DNA of 64,000 nucleotides. It comes from Actimicrobium sp035984655. GTDB lineage: Bacteria > Pseudomonadota > Gammaproteobacteria > Burkholderiales > Burkholderiaceae_D. The first letter of the stretch is position 1, and each line of letters opens with the position of its first letter. This document shows, piece by piece, positions 52,826 through 62,896 of the stretch. Location of the stretch: NCBI RefSeq assembly GCF_035984655.1, contig NZ_JAXCHT010000001.1:62001-126000 (forward strand), written 5' to 3'. A program made the translations under genes and the position numbers. The notes under the pieces were generated by a model. That model saw nothing but the letters and a program-made list of their open reading frames with translations. It made no database searches and was not told the origin of the DNA.

Positions 52826-55800
52826 GTGAACTTTTCCGCTCTCTCCATCAAGAACCCGATCCCGGCGATCATGCTGTTTGCCTTGCTGACGCTGGCCGGC
52901 TTGCTGTCGTTCCGCGGCAGCGCAGTGCAGGATTTCCCGGACATTGAACTGCCAATCGTGACCGTCACTGCGACGCTCGACGGCGCCGCCCCGGCCCAGC
53001 TCGAAACCGAGGTCGCACGCAAACTGGAGGATTCGGTCGCCACGCTGCAGGGCGTCAAGAATATCTATACCAGCGTGCTCGATGGCGCCGTGACGGTGAC
53101 GGTCGAATTCATCCTCGAAAAGCCGATTGCCGAGGCAGTCAACGATGTGCGCGATGCGGTGGCGCGCGTGCGCGCCGACCTGCCCAGCGAGCTGCGCGAT
53201 CCGAGCGTCACCAAGGCGTCCACCTCCGGCCGCGTGGTGCTGACCTTCGTTGCGGCCAGCGCGTCCAACGCGCAGGTCGACCAGCAGGAGCTGAGCTGGT
53301 TTGTTGACGACGCGGTCTCGAAGCGCCTGCTCAGCGTACCCGGCGTTGGCGCGATCAAGCGCGTCGGCGGTGTCACACGCGAAGTGCGGGTTGAACTGGA
53401 TGCCGCAAAAATGGCGGCGCTGAATGTCGCCGCCGTCGATGTCTCGCGCCGGCTGCGACTGGTGCAGCAGGAAGCGCCGGGCGGGCGCGGTGATGTCAGC
53501 GGCGCCGAGCAGTCGGTGCGCACCATCGCCACGGTCAAGACCGCTGCCGAGCTGGCCACGCTGGATCTCCCGCTGGCAGACGGCCGCCATATCCGCCTCG
53601 ACCAGGTGGCGCAGGTGCTCGATACGGTCTCCGAGCCGCGCGCACAAGCGACCCAGGACGGCAAGAGCGTGGTCGGCTTCGAGGTGTTCCGCACCAAGGG
53701 CGCCAGCGAACTCGATGTCGCCAGGGGCGCCCGTGCGGCGGTCGCCGAATTGCGCACCGCCCATCCGAACATCGTGCTCAAGCAGGTGATCGACAATGCC
53801 CATCCGGTCGAGGAAAACTTCGATGGCTCGATGGAATTGCTGTACGAAGGCGCACTGCTGGCGGTGCTGGTGGTGTGGTGGTTCCTGCGCGACTGGCGCG
53901 CCACGCTGGTGGCGGCGGCGGCGCTGCCGCTGTCGGTGATTCCTACCTTCCTCGGCCTGAAATATTTTGGCTACACGCTCAACACCGTGACGCTGCTGTC
54001 GCTGGCGCTGGTGGTCGGCGTGCTGGTCGACGATGCAATCGTTGAAATCGAAAACATTTCGCGCCATCTGCGCATGGGCAAGACGCCGATGCAGGCCGCG
54101 CTGGAAGCCGCCGATGAAATCGGCATGGCGGTCATCGCCACCACCTTCGCGCTGGTCGCGGTGTTCCTGCCGACCGCCTTCATGGCCGGCGTGCCGGGCC
54201 TGTTCTTCAAGCAGTTCGGCTGGACTGCGGTGCTGGCGATCATTGCGTCGCTGCTGGTGGCGCGTCTGCTCACGCCGATGATGGCGGCCTACCTGCTCAA
54301 GCCGACCACCGAGACCGAAAAGAAGGACGGCTGGATCATGCGCCATTACATGACGGCGATGCAGTGGTGCCTGCGCCATCGTGTCATCACCGGCATTGCC
54401 GCCGGCGTGTTCTTCATTGCCTCGATCGCGCTGGTGCCGTTGCTGCCGACCGGCTTCGTGCCGGCCGCCGATCGGGCCCAGACCCAGATCAATATCGAAC
54501 TGCCGCCCGGCACCACGCTGGCGGAAACCGCCGCCGTGGCCGAGCGCACCCGCGTATTGGCGATGCAGGTCAAGGGCATTACCGGCATCTTCAGTTCGAT
54601 TGGCGGCGGCTCCAGCGGCGATGCGTTTGCTCCCGGCGCGGCGGCCGAGGCGCGCAAGGCCGTGCTGACCCTGACCACGGTGCATCGCAACGATCGCAAG
54701 GAATCGATGGCGCAGATCGAGACGGCGTTGCGCAATCAAATTGCCGATATTCCCGGCGCGCGCTTTACGGTCGGCCCGCCCGACAGCGGCGTCAAGATGC
54801 AACTGGTGCTGCAAAGCGAAGATCCGGTCGCGCTGGCCGCCGCCGCGCAACGCGTGGTGCGAGAACTGCGCACGCTGCGCGGCATCGGCAACGTCAATTC
54901 GAGCGCCTCGCTGGTGCGTCCGGAAATCATCGTGCGACCGGATTCGGCGCGCGCCGCCGATCAGGGCGTGACGGCCGCCAGCATCGGCGAAACGGTGCGC
55001 GTGGCGACCGCCGGCGACTACGACACGACGCTGCCGAAACTGAATCTGTCGGAGCGCCAGGTGCCGATCCGGGTCAAGCTGCCTGACGCGGTGCGTGCCG
55101 ATCTGGCCGCCATAGAACGTCTCACCGTGCCCGGCAAGAATGGTCCGGTGCTGCTCGGCACGGTCGCCACGATCACCATGGAAAGCGGTCCGGCGCAGAT
55201 CGATCGCTTGAATCGCAAGCGCAATGTCACGCTGGATGTTGAACTTGGCAGCCGCGCGCTGGGTGAGCTCAACACCGAAGCGCGCGCGCTGCCGTCGATG
55301 ATGACGCTGCCGCCGTCCGTGACGATTGCCGAACTCGGCGATGCGCAGGAAATGCAGTCCTTGTTTGCCAGCTTCGGCCTGGCCATGCTGATCGGCGTGC
55401 TGTGCATTTATGGCGTGCTGGTGCTGCTGTTCAAGGACTTCATGCAGCCGGTGACGATTCTGGCGGCGCTGCCGCTGTCGATCGGTGGCGCCATCGTGGC
55501 GCTGCTGATCACCGGTCGCGCGCTGTCGATGCCGTCGATGATCGGCCTGATCATGCTGATGGGAATCGTCACCAAGAATTCGATTTTGCTGGTCGACTAC
55601 GCCATTCTGGCGCGCGAGGCCGGCATGAATCGTTTCGATGCGCTGGTCGATGCCTGCCACAAGCGCAGCCGGCCGATCATCATGACCACCATCGCCATGG
55701 GCGCCGGGATGATGCCGCTGGCGCTGGGATGGGGCGCCGATCCGAGCTTTCGCTCACCGATGGCGATTGCCGTCATTGGGGGATTGATCACGTCGACGCT

Positions 55801-55921
55801 GCTGAGCCTGCTGGTGGTGCCAGCGGTGTTCACGTACATCGATGACCTGGAGCATGCGCTGGGGAATCTGAAACGCCGGATCAAGCGCGAGAAGCCGGTG
55901 CTGCGCGACGCGGCGCCTTGA
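52826..55921 (+). CDS. RND-family efflux permease
   Basis: The 1031-residue proton-driven transporter has the RND layout: helix 1 at about 10-28, two large periplasmic loops and twelve membrane helices. The helix 4 motif ALVVGVLVDDAIVEIENISRH carries the paired Asp of proton relay, and GMAVIATTFALVAVFLPTAFM follows. The start codon is GTG at 52826 with AAGGAAG upstream; the N-terminus MNFSALSIKNPIPAIM is normal. It belongs to the MdtB/NolG-like group; substrates are unknown. Confidence 0.95.
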   Translation: MNFSALSIKNPIPAIMLFALLTLAGLLSFRGSAVQDFPDIELPIVTVTATLDGAAPAQLETEVARKLEDSVATLQGVKNIYTSVLDGAVTVTVEFILEKPIAEAVNDVRDAVARVRADLPSELRDPSVTKASTSGRVVLTFVAASASNAQVDQQELSWFVDDAVSKRLLSVPGVGAIKRVGGVTREVRVELDAAKMAALNVAAVDVSRRLRLVQQEAPGGRGDVSGAEQSVRTIATVKTAAELATLDLPLADGRHIRLDQVAQVLDTVSEPRAQATQDGKSVVGFEVFRTKGASELDVARGARAAVAELRTAHPNIVLKQVIDNAHPVEENFDGSMELLYEGALLAVLVVWWFLRDWRATLVAAAALPLSVIPTFLGLKYFGYTLNTVTLLSLALVVGVLVDDAIVEIENISRHLRMGKTPMQAALEAADEIGMAVIATTFALVAVFLPTAFMAGVPGLFFKQFGWTAVLAIIASLLVARLLTPMMAAYLLKPTTETEKKDGWIMRHYMTAMQWCLRHRVITGIAAGVFFIASIALVPLLPTGFVPAADRAQTQINIELPPGTTLAETAAVAERTRVLAMQVKGITGIFSSIGGGSSGDAFAPGAAAEARKAVLTLTTVHRNDRKESMAQIETALRNQIADIPGARFTVGPPDSGVKMQLVLQSEDPVALAAAAQRVVRELRTLRGIGNVNSSASLVRPEIIVRPDSARAADQGVTAASIGETVRVATAGDYDTTLPKLNLSERQVPIRVKLPDAVRADLAAIERLTVPGKNGPVLLGTVATITMESGPAQIDRLNRKRNVTLDVELGSRALGELNTEARALPSMMTLPPSVTIAELGDAQEMQSLFASFGLAMLIGVLCIYGVLVLLFKDFMQPVTILAALPLSIGGAIVALLITGRALSMPSMIGLIMLMGIVTKNSILLVDYAILAREAGMNRFDALVDACHKRSRPIIMTTIAMGAGMMPLALGWGADPSFRSPMAIAVIGGLITSTLLSLLVVPAVFTYIDDLEHALGNLKRRIKREKPVLRDAAP

Positions 55922-55928
55922 CGTGGAA

Positions 55929-55949
55929 GCGGGCCGCCAGGCGGCCCGC
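55929..55949. terminator. GC-rich hairpin after the RND operon
   Basis: A perfect 9-bp stem (GCGGGCCGC / GCGGCCCGC) with a CAG loop lies 8 bases past the RND stop, in the gap between convergent genes. No T-tract follows, so it may stop transcription weakly or protect RNA ends. Confidence 0.45.
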
Positions 55950-56007
55950 AGGGGAATTCGAAACACAGAACGGAACCTGCCCGACAAAGGCGTCGGGCCG
56001 GACGCCC

Positions 56008-56352
56008 TTAACTGATCAGGCGCAGCGTAAACGGATAGCGATAGCCGGTGCCTTTGGAAGCAGCGATTGCGGCAAGCAGGCAAAAGATGATGTTGGCAAC
56101 ATACAAAATCGGGATCGCCAGAAAGCCGATCAGGATCACCGCGAGAATCCAGCACAGCACGTACCCGATCATGACCGTGAGTTGAAAATTCAACGCCTCG
56201 GCAGACTCCTTCGCGATGTACGCCGAACTGTCTTTCTTGATCAGCCAGATCACCAGCGCACCCAGGAAGCCGGTGAAAATCCCCAGCAGGTGCGCGAGCA
56301 TCGCGAAATTGCAATCGTCTTTGGAAGGCGCGGTTTGCGTGATGTCGTCCAT
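56008..56352 (-). CDS. DUF4870 membrane protein
   Basis: The 114-residue protein has a short N-terminal tail and three membrane helices with the DUF4870 pattern: AMLAHLLGIFTGFLGALVIWLIKKDSS, AKESAEALNFQLTVMIGYVL and YRYPFTLRLI. The function is unknown. The start at 56352 has AAAGAGAA upstream. It follows topB by 92 bases on the same strand. Confidence 0.9.
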   Translation of the reverse strand: MDDITQTAPSKDDCNFAMLAHLLGIFTGFLGALVIWLIKKDSSAYIAKESAEALNFQLTVMIGYVLCWILAVILIGFLAIPILYVANIIFCLLAAIAASKGTGYRYPFTLRLIS

Positions 56353-56444
56353 CGGTTCTCTTTCGTTGAATGAAGGTGGCGAAACACTAACATAAGCCGG
56401 CCTGCCAAAACCGGGCATCTCCACGCAATCTGCTTAAAGCGGGA

Positions 56445-59123
56445 CTACGCGCTGGCCTTCTTGACCGCTGGCTTGCGCACGGCCGCCTTCTTTGGCGCGG
56501 CTTTCTTCGCCGCCGGCTTGGCGGCCGGTTTCGCGGCGACCTTCTTCACGGCGCTTTTCACTGTCGCCAGCTTGACGACTTTCTCGCCGCCGTCGACCAC
56601 CTCATCGTCCTCGACCGCAGCCGCTTTGCCCTTGGCCGGTGCCTTGGCCTTGCGCGGCTCGAACTCGAAGCTGACCTTGCCGTCCTTGCCCTTGGCGAGG
56701 AACGCCTTGAACGGTCGGCGGGTGCGTTGCGACACGAAACCAGGCAACAAATCGGTTCTTCCTTCGTTGAGCAATTTCACCATCTGTTCGGGCAGGATTT
56801 CCTGCTGCAGAATGATGCGGCCACTGCGGAAGTCGCATTCCTTCGGCTTGGAGACGCTCTTTTCGCACACATAGGCCAGGCCCATCTCGAATACGCCATT
56901 GCCGCACTTCGGGCACGGACCGAGCGCGGTCTGGCCGGTGAAATCGACACCTTCGCCGTTCTCGCCTTCTTCGTCGTTCTGCCCGAAATCAAACTCCAGC
57001 TTGAAGTTCTTGATCTCTTCGTCGCGCGAAATTTTCAGGATCGCGGCAAACGGCCGGCCCATCTTCGAGCGGAAACCCTGCAGCGGACCGATGGTCCGGT
57101 TGGTCAGCAATTCCTCGACTTCGGGAATTTCAAACTGGCGACTGCCGGGCGTCTTGCTCATCGAAAATTCGCATTTGGTGCAGGCGAAGCGACGGTAGTT
57201 TTCCTTGACCACGCCGCCGCAATTCGGGCACGGCGTTTTCAGCGTCGCGTAATCACCGGGGATGGTGACATTGTCGTATTCCTTGGCGCGCTTGACGATG
57301 ATCTGCGTCATCTGCGCGATCTCGCGCATGAATTCTTCGCGACTGATCTTGCCGCGTTCCATTTGCGACAGCTTGTATTCCCATTCGCCGGTCAGTTCCG
57401 GCGCAGTCAGTTCATTGACACCGAGTCCACGCAACAGCGTCATCAGCTGGAACGCCTTGGCCGTCGGGATCATTTCGCGGCCTTCGCGCAGCAGGTATTT
57501 CTCGTTGATCAGGCCCTCGATGGTGGCGGCCCGGGTGGCTGGCGTGCCGAGTCCCTTGCCGGCCATTGCGTCGCGCAGGTCTTCATCGTCGATCAGCTTG
57601 CCGGCGCCCTCCATGGCCGACAGCAAGGTCGCCTCGGTGTAGCGCGCCGGTGGCTTGGTAACCAGCCCGTTGGCGCTGATGGTGTCGGTCTGGACCTTCT
57701 CGCCCTTGGCAACCGGCACCAGCGTGCCGTCGCCGTCGGCGGCTTTCGGATCAACCACATCCTTGCCATACACGGCCAGCCAACCCGGGTTGGTCATGAC
57801 CTTGCCCTCGGTCTTGAACTGATGACCGGAGACTTCCGTGAAGCGGGTGGTGACCTGGAATTCGGCAGCGGGAAAGAAGATTGCAAGAAACCGGCGCGTG
57901 ACCAGGTCGTACAGCTTCTGCTCCGGCTCCGACAGATTCTTCGGCGCCTGGGTGGTTGGAATGATGGCGAAGTGATCGCTGATCTTGGTGTTGTCGAAGA
58001 TGCGCTTGTTCGGCTTGACCCAGTTACCGTTGAGGATCTGCGCGGCGAACTGGTAATAGTTATTGTTTTCGGCGACCGTCTCCAGCGTTTCCTTGACGGT
58101 GCTGATGTAGTCCTCGGGCAAATGACGCGAGTCGGTTCGCGGATAAGTCAGCACCTTGTGCTTCTCGTACAGCGCTTGCGCCAGGCCGAGGGTGTTCTTG
58201 GCCGAAAAGCCGAAACGCGCATTGGCTTCGCGCTGCAGGCTGGTCAAGTCGAACAGGCCCGGTGCCATCGAGGTGGTCGGTTTCGACTCTTCGGTGACCG
58301 TGCCCTGTTTGGTGCGGCAGGCGGCCACGATGGATTCGGCCGCCGCCTTGCTCCACAACCGCTCGGCGCGTTTTTCAGGATCGGTTTCGTCCTTCTTGAA
58401 TTTGGTGTCCAGCCAGCGGCCCTCGTAGATGCCGGCGGCGCAGACGAAATCGGCGCGCACTTCCCAGAAATCGCGGGCGACGAATTTCTTGATCTTCTCT
58501 TCGCGCTCTACCACGATCGACAGCGTTGGGGTTTGCACCCGGCCAACGGTGGTCAGATAGAAGCCGCCCTCTTTCGAATTGAACGCGGTCATGGCGCGTG
58601 TGCCATTGATGCCGATCAGCCAGTCGGCTTCGCTGCGGCAGCGCGCGGCGTCGGCCAGCGGCAGCATGTCGGCATCGTCACGCAGATTGGTGAAGGCTTC
58701 GCGGATCGCGCCCGGCGTCATCGACTGCAACCACAACCGCTTGATCGGCTGCTTGGCCTTGGCGTTTTGCGCGATCAACCGAAAAATCAATTCGCCTTCG
58801 CGCCCGGCATCGCAGGCGTTGATCAGTGCCGTCACATCCTTGCGCTTGATCAACCGGTTCAGGACTTTCAAACGTGCTTCGGTCTTGGCAATCGGGTTCA
58901 GCGCGAAGTACGGCGGGATCATCGGCAAATGCGCGAAGCTCCATTTGCCGCGCTTGATATCGAATTCTTCCGGCACCGCGATTTCGAGCAAATGTCCGAC
59001 TGCGGAGGACAGCACGTACTGGTCGGATTCAAAATACTCATCGTGCTTGGTGAAGCCGCCCAGCGTCTTGGCGATGTCATTCGCGACAGAAGGCTTCTCG
59101 GCGATGATGAGGGTTTTAGTCAT
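56445..59123 (-). CDS. topB: DNA topoisomerase III with histone H1-like tail
   Basis: The 892-residue type IA topoisomerase has the TOPRIM domain (LIIAEKPSVANDIAKTLGG, NACDAGREGELIFRLI), the active-site Tyr327 in LTYPRTDSRHLPEDY, and two zinc-finger-like Cys clusters in the C-terminal part (CPNCGGVVKENYRRFACTKC, CPKCGNGVFEMGLAYVC). The tail after about residue 850 is a Lys/Ala/Pro repeat like histone H1. It decatenates DNA. The tail likely adds DNA binding and is a betaproteobacterial habit. Confidence 0.95.
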   Translation of the reverse strand: MTKTLIIAEKPSVANDIAKTLGGFTKHDEYFESDQYVLSSAVGHLLEIAVPEEFDIKRGKWSFAHLPMIPPYFALNPIAKTEARLKVLNRLIKRKDVTALINACDAGREGELIFRLIAQNAKAKQPIKRLWLQSMTPGAIREAFTNLRDDADMLPLADAARCRSEADWLIGINGTRAMTAFNSKEGGFYLTTVGRVQTPTLSIVVEREEKIKKFVARDFWEVRADFVCAAGIYEGRWLDTKFKKDETDPEKRAERLWSKAAAESIVAACRTKQGTVTEESKPTTSMAPGLFDLTSLQREANARFGFSAKNTLGLAQALYEKHKVLTYPRTDSRHLPEDYISTVKETLETVAENNNYYQFAAQILNGNWVKPNKRIFDNTKISDHFAIIPTTQAPKNLSEPEQKLYDLVTRRFLAIFFPAAEFQVTTRFTEVSGHQFKTEGKVMTNPGWLAVYGKDVVDPKAADGDGTLVPVAKGEKVQTDTISANGLVTKPPARYTEATLLSAMEGAGKLIDDEDLRDAMAGKGLGTPATRAATIEGLINEKYLLREGREMIPTAKAFQLMTLLRGLGVNELTAPELTGEWEYKLSQMERGKISREEFMREIAQMTQIIVKRAKEYDNVTIPGDYATLKTPCPNCGGVVKENYRRFACTKCEFSMSKTPGSRQFEIPEVEELLTNRTIGPLQGFRSKMGRPFAAILKISRDEEIKNFKLEFDFGQNDEEGENGEGVDFTGQTALGPCPKCGNGVFEMGLAYVCEKSVSKPKECDFRSGRIILQQEILPEQMVKLLNEGRTDLLPGFVSQRTRRPFKAFLAKGKDGKVSFEFEPRKAKAPAKGKAAAVEDDEVVDGGEKVVKLATVKSAVKKVAAKPAAKPAAKKAAPKKAAVRKPAVKKASA

Positions 59124-59329
59124 GGAGTTGGTCTCGAAAAAGGCACGGCCGCCACGTGGCGGAAAGCGTCATTGTGCGCATCATACAGCCCGCGCCAGCA
59201 ATGTTGCACAGAGTCCATCCCAACCAGAGCAGGACGACAGGCGAGTCATGATAAGCGCGTTATCGGGAAGGCCGCAAGGCGAGCGATGGCAATCGGGGAT
59301 TTGACCACACTGTGGCGGTGGTGGCCGGA

Positions 59330-59806
59330 TTAGTGCAACAAGCGCGGTTCCGGGTCATCGTCGTCCAGAAAGAGCTCATCAAACATCAGCCCATCTGGCT
59401 CCTTGCCCTGGCTCCACAGCACCATGAGGACGATGACCTTCAGCTTGTCGAGCGAGATCAGGGTATCGGAGACAGCCAGTGCACGCTCGATGACAATTTC
59501 ACGCTGGACCGGATCAAGCAGCTTGGCAGCTTCCAGAAACTGAATGAAACCAACGGCTGCGGTGCCAAGTGCATCCATCTCTTGCTGGACATAGATGCGC
59601 ACGCCAAAGGAAAACGCCGCTTGCTGCGGATATTGGTCGAACAGGTTGCCGGCAGTCTGGGTCAGGTCGGTCAGCCAGTCGAGGGCGCGGGAAATTTCTT
59701 CGTCGTCAAAACCGACCGCCGACAGTTTCTTTACCAGGGCGGCCGACGGAGGACAGGCATCGGGGCGGTAGTAGGTTTCGTAGAGGTATACAAGGACGTC
59801 AAACAT
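59330..59806 (-). CDS. smg: Smg (DUF494) family protein
   Basis: The 158-residue acidic protein begins with the family signature MFDVLVYLYETYY and has ALDWLTDL, YVQQEMDALGTAAVGFIQFLE and RALAVSDTLISLDKLKVIVLMVLWSQG. Its role is unknown; it is regularly found next to dprA and topA or topB, as here. The 206 bases between it and topB show no feature I can name. Confidence 0.94.
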   Translation of the reverse strand: MFDVLVYLYETYYRPDACPPSAALVKKLSAVGFDDEEISRALDWLTDLTQTAGNLFDQYPQQAAFSFGVRIYVQQEMDALGTAAVGFIQFLEAAKLLDPVQREIVIERALAVSDTLISLDKLKVIVLMVLWSQGKEPDGLMFDELFLDDDDPEPRLLH

Positions 59807-59927
59807 GGCTGTACTGTAGCGTTAGAATCGCGCCGGCACAAGTAGCGTGCGTCGACGGCGCGGAAGGCCCTCCGATGGCAATGCAACAGATGGCAGCTGC
59901 GACATGGCGGCGCGGCAATACCATCGC

Positions 59928-61052
59928 CTAGCCCAGCCGCCGATAGGCGCCGCCGGGAAGCACTTCGAGCAATCCCTGCAGCTCGAGTTCCAGCAACTGC
60001 GTCGCCAAAGCGGCGGCGTCAAGTCCGCTGAGCGCGGCCAGCGTATCGCCATCGACCGGATCGAACCCGAGCAGGTCATACAGGACGCTGTGGCAAGGCT
60101 GCGCCAGCACAACGGGCATGGATGCGGAGGGGGTGTTGCGCTCGCCGACGCTGATCTCTTCCAGAATATCCTGCGCAGATTCGACCAGCTTGGCGCCTTG
60201 CTTGATCAACACATGGCAACCTTTCGACAACGGAGAATGGATCGATCCGGGTATCGCGAACACATCGCGCCCCTGATCGGCGGCAACCCGAGCGGTTATC
60301 AGCGAGCCCGACTTTTCGGCGGCTTCAACCACCAGCACACCGCAGGCCAGGCCACTGATGAGTCGATTGCGGCGCGGGAAATTGGCTGCGACAGCGGGCG
60401 TGCCGAGCGCATATTCGCTGACAATGCAGCCCTCGCTGGCAATGCGATGCGCCAGAGCACGATTGCGCGCCGGGTAGACGATATCCTGACCGGTGCCGAT
60501 GACGGCGATGGTGGCGCCGCTGCCGACATGGCGCAGGGCGCCCACGTGCGCAGCAGCGTCAATCCCGAGCGCCATCCCGGACACAACGGTCAGCCCGGCC
60601 TGGCTCAATGCCTCGGCAAACGTTTCGGCGTTGGTGATTCCCTGCACGGTCGCATTGCGGCTGCCGACCACGCCTACGCAGCGTTGCCGCAGCAAGTCGA
60701 GACGCCCCTTGGCATACAGCAGGATCGGTGGGTCGGGAATCGTCAGCAACGCTGGCGGGTAACGCGGGTCGGCCAGGGTAAGCACATGATTGCCGGGCTG
60801 CCGACACCAGTCCAGCGTGCGCGCGATCAGGTTGTGGAGGCCGGACGAAACCGGCCGGGTCAGTTCGCGCGCGATGGCCGTCCCGACCACCGCGGCCAGG
60901 GCCGCAGCACTGGCCGAAAAAACAGCGGCCGGCAATCCGAAGCCGGCCAACAGGTGTTGCGCGGTGATCGCGCCGATGCCATGCGTTTGCGTCAGCCGAA
61001 TCCACTGCGCCAGATCAAGTTCATCGTTCGGGGCGGTGGCGGCGGCTGACAA
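59928..61052 (-). CDS. dprA: DNA-processing protein DprA
   Basis: The 374-residue protein loads RecA on incoming single-stranded DNA during natural transformation. It has an N-terminal SAM-like domain (LTQTHGIGAITAQHLLAGFG), a Rossmann core (VVGSRNATVQG, VVSGMALGIDAAAHVGAL, AVIGTGQDIVYPARNRAL, PRRNRLISGL) and a C-terminal winged-helix domain. It lies 7 bases after the LysM gene. Confidence 0.95.
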   Translation of the reverse strand: MSAAATAPNDELDLAQWIRLTQTHGIGAITAQHLLAGFGLPAAVFSASAAALAAVVGTAIARELTRPVSSGLHNLIARTLDWCRQPGNHVLTLADPRYPPALLTIPDPPILLYAKGRLDLLRQRCVGVVGSRNATVQGITNAETFAEALSQAGLTVVSGMALGIDAAAHVGALRHVGSGATIAVIGTGQDIVYPARNRALAHRIASEGCIVSEYALGTPAVAANFPRRNRLISGLACGVLVVEAAEKSGSLITARVAADQGRDVFAIPGSIHSPLSKGCHVLIKQGAKLVESAQDILEEISVGERNTPSASMPVVLAQPCHSVLYDLLGFDPVDGDTLAALSGLDAAALATQLLELELQGLLEVLPGGAYRRLG

Positions 61053-61059
61053 CGAGCGG

Positions 61060-62139
61060 TTACTCCGGTGATTTGGCCACGTCGCCTACCTGCACGGAAT
61101 CGGTGACCTGCATGATCAGGCCGTACGAGATATTGTGAAAGACGCGGAATATGAACAAGGTGCCATATTCCATGTCCGGCAGCTTCACGGATTCCTTCCT
61201 GCCCTCGGTTTTATCGATGATTGTCTCGCCCAAGCGGTATAACTGCAACACTGTGCCGATATCAATGCCCTCATCGGCGCCGCGGTTGATGGTCACGATC
61301 TGGTTTTGTCCGGCATTGGCCACCCCGCCATAAATCGAGACGATGCGCGCATCGGTTGGCTGTTCCGGCGGATGCGGTACGTAATTCATGATGGGGCTCG
61401 GCGGCACCGGCATCAGGCGATCGCCGACACCCATTTCCTCCTTCGCCGCCAGCACCGTGAACACGTGCGCGCCGGAGCCGTCGGTTTCGTCCGCCTTGAC
61501 CAGCTTGACGCTGCCAAGGAACGCGGCCTCATAGCCAATGATTTTCTTGGTTTCGGGATCTTTCAGCGGCAGGCCCGGGCGGAATACCTGGAACGAGGTA
61601 TCGTCGCCCAGGTCCCCGCGCACATAGGCCTTGTCGTTCCTGCCGAGGAACACATGGCCCTCCTGCGTCGCAACAATACGTGGCGCGCCGGCCAGATCGC
61701 CTTCCTCAATGATCAGCGGTTGCGACAGGAACGGCTCAATCACGCTCGATGGAATCGCGGGAATGGCCTCTCGTCCGAGGCCTTCCATGCGGACCTGCGG
61801 CGACAGACGTGCGGTTCCGTTGCCGCCGGCACCCGCCTGATTTCCCAGGCGCAAGCGGCCATTGACCCGATCGAAATACACCACCTGTCCCGGATAAATC
61901 CAGTGCGGATTGCGAATCTGTTCGCGGTTCATGTCCCACACCTGGGGCCAGCACCATGGATGCTGCAGGAATTTACCGGAGATGCCCCACAAGGTATCGC
62001 CTGTCACGACAACATGGCTGTCTGGTGCATTGGCAAGAAACGCACAAGTGGCGCGCGCAGCCTGCGCGCTGGAGGCAGTGAAGGCCAGTGAGGCGGTGGC
62101 AAATGCGAAGCAGACGGCGGCTGTGCTAAACTTTTTCAT
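61060..62139 (-). CDS. Secreted LysM-domain protein
   Basis: The 359-residue protein has a signal peptide (to about residue 28, ASSAQAA) and one LysM domain (about 42-90, HVVVTGDTLWGISGKFLQHPWCWPQVW), followed by a long C-terminal part with conserved beta segments. LysM binds peptidoglycan. It is the first gene of the lysM-dprA-smg-topB run and is divergent from def over 175 bases. The start at 62139 gives the clean signal peptide. Confidence 0.9.
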   Translation of the reverse strand: MKKFSTAAVCFAFATASLAFTASSAQAARATCAFLANAPDSHVVVTGDTLWGISGKFLQHPWCWPQVWDMNREQIRNPHWIYPGQVVYFDRVNGRLRLGNQAGAGGNGTARLSPQVRMEGLGREAIPAIPSSVIEPFLSQPLIIEEGDLAGAPRIVATQEGHVFLGRNDKAYVRGDLGDDTSFQVFRPGLPLKDPETKKIIGYEAAFLGSVKLVKADETDGSGAHVFTVLAAKEEMGVGDRLMPVPPSPIMNYVPHPPEQPTDARIVSIYGGVANAGQNQIVTINRGADEGIDIGTVLQLYRLGETIIDKTEGRKESVKLPDMEYGTLFIFRVFHNISYGLIMQVTDSVQVGDVAKSPE

Positions 62140-62314
62140 AATTGGTCCGGTGGGTACAGCGAATATTCTGAGTGTTTTTCGCCACAACATGTTGCCCGCA
62201 GAATACAAAATGCGTGTCAAAACTTGCCAAAGTGAATCAAAGTTTGCCCATAAATCCTTGAACTAGCAAGAGAAACCACGTTCATCCTCGATCGCCTTGT
62301 TGCGCAAAAGCCGT

Positions 62315-62848
62315 ATGTCATTACTAAATATCTTGCGTTATCCCGATCCGCGATTGCACAAAATCGCCAAGCCCGTCACTGCGTTCGACGTCCGTCTGAA
62401 GCAATTGGTCGACGACATGGCGGAGACCATGTACGAAGCCCCCGGCGTTGGCCTGGCCGCGTCGCAAGTCGACGTGCATGAGCAACTGGTGGTTATCGAC
62501 ATCTCGGATTCGAAGTCCGACCTGCGCGTCTTCATCAATCCGGCGATCGTCTGGGCCAGTGACGAACAGCAGATTTATGACGAAGGTTGTCTGTCGGTAC
62601 CCGGCGTGTATGACGGCGTGCTGCGCCACGCCAGCGTCAAGGTACGCGCGCTCGACATCAACGGCAAAGCTTTCGAAACCACCGCCGAGGGCTTGCTGGC
62701 CGTATGCATCCAGCATGAGATGGATCATTTGAAAGGCAAAGTATTTGTTGAATATCTATCGCCGCTCAAGCGCAATCGCATCAAGGCGCGAATGCTCAAG
62801 GAAGAACGCGAAAATAACCGCGAGAAAAAACGCAGCGGCGCGCGCTGA
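62315..62848 (+). CDS. def: Peptide deformylase
   Basis: The 177-residue iron or zinc enzyme removes the N-formyl group from new proteins. All three motifs are present: GVGLAASQ, EGCLSVP and QHEMDHLKG. The start at 62315 matches the family N-terminus (MSLLNILRYPDPRL). It is followed by fmt, the classic def-fmt pair, with 48 bases between. Confidence 0.97.
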   Translation: MSLLNILRYPDPRLHKIAKPVTAFDVRLKQLVDDMAETMYEAPGVGLAASQVDVHEQLVVIDISDSKSDLRVFINPAIVWASDEQQIYDEGCLSVPGVYDGVLRHASVKVRALDINGKAFETTAEGLLAVCIQHEMDHLKGKVFVEYLSPLKRNRIKARMLKEERENNREKKRSGAR

Positions 62849-62896
62849 CGCCCCGCTCCCGCAGTGGTTGACTGCTGCGACACTGTCGGACCATCC

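Noticed and set aside
51773..55660. A 1295-codon open frame on the minus strand opposite the efflux genes
   Set aside because: It lies antisense to clear MFP and RND genes, has His/Arg/Gln-rich non-protein-like composition and no domains. It is a by-product of GC-rich codon use.
56727..59333. An 868-codon open frame on the plus strand opposite topB
   Set aside because: It is antisense to a complete topoisomerase III; the composition is unlike real proteins.
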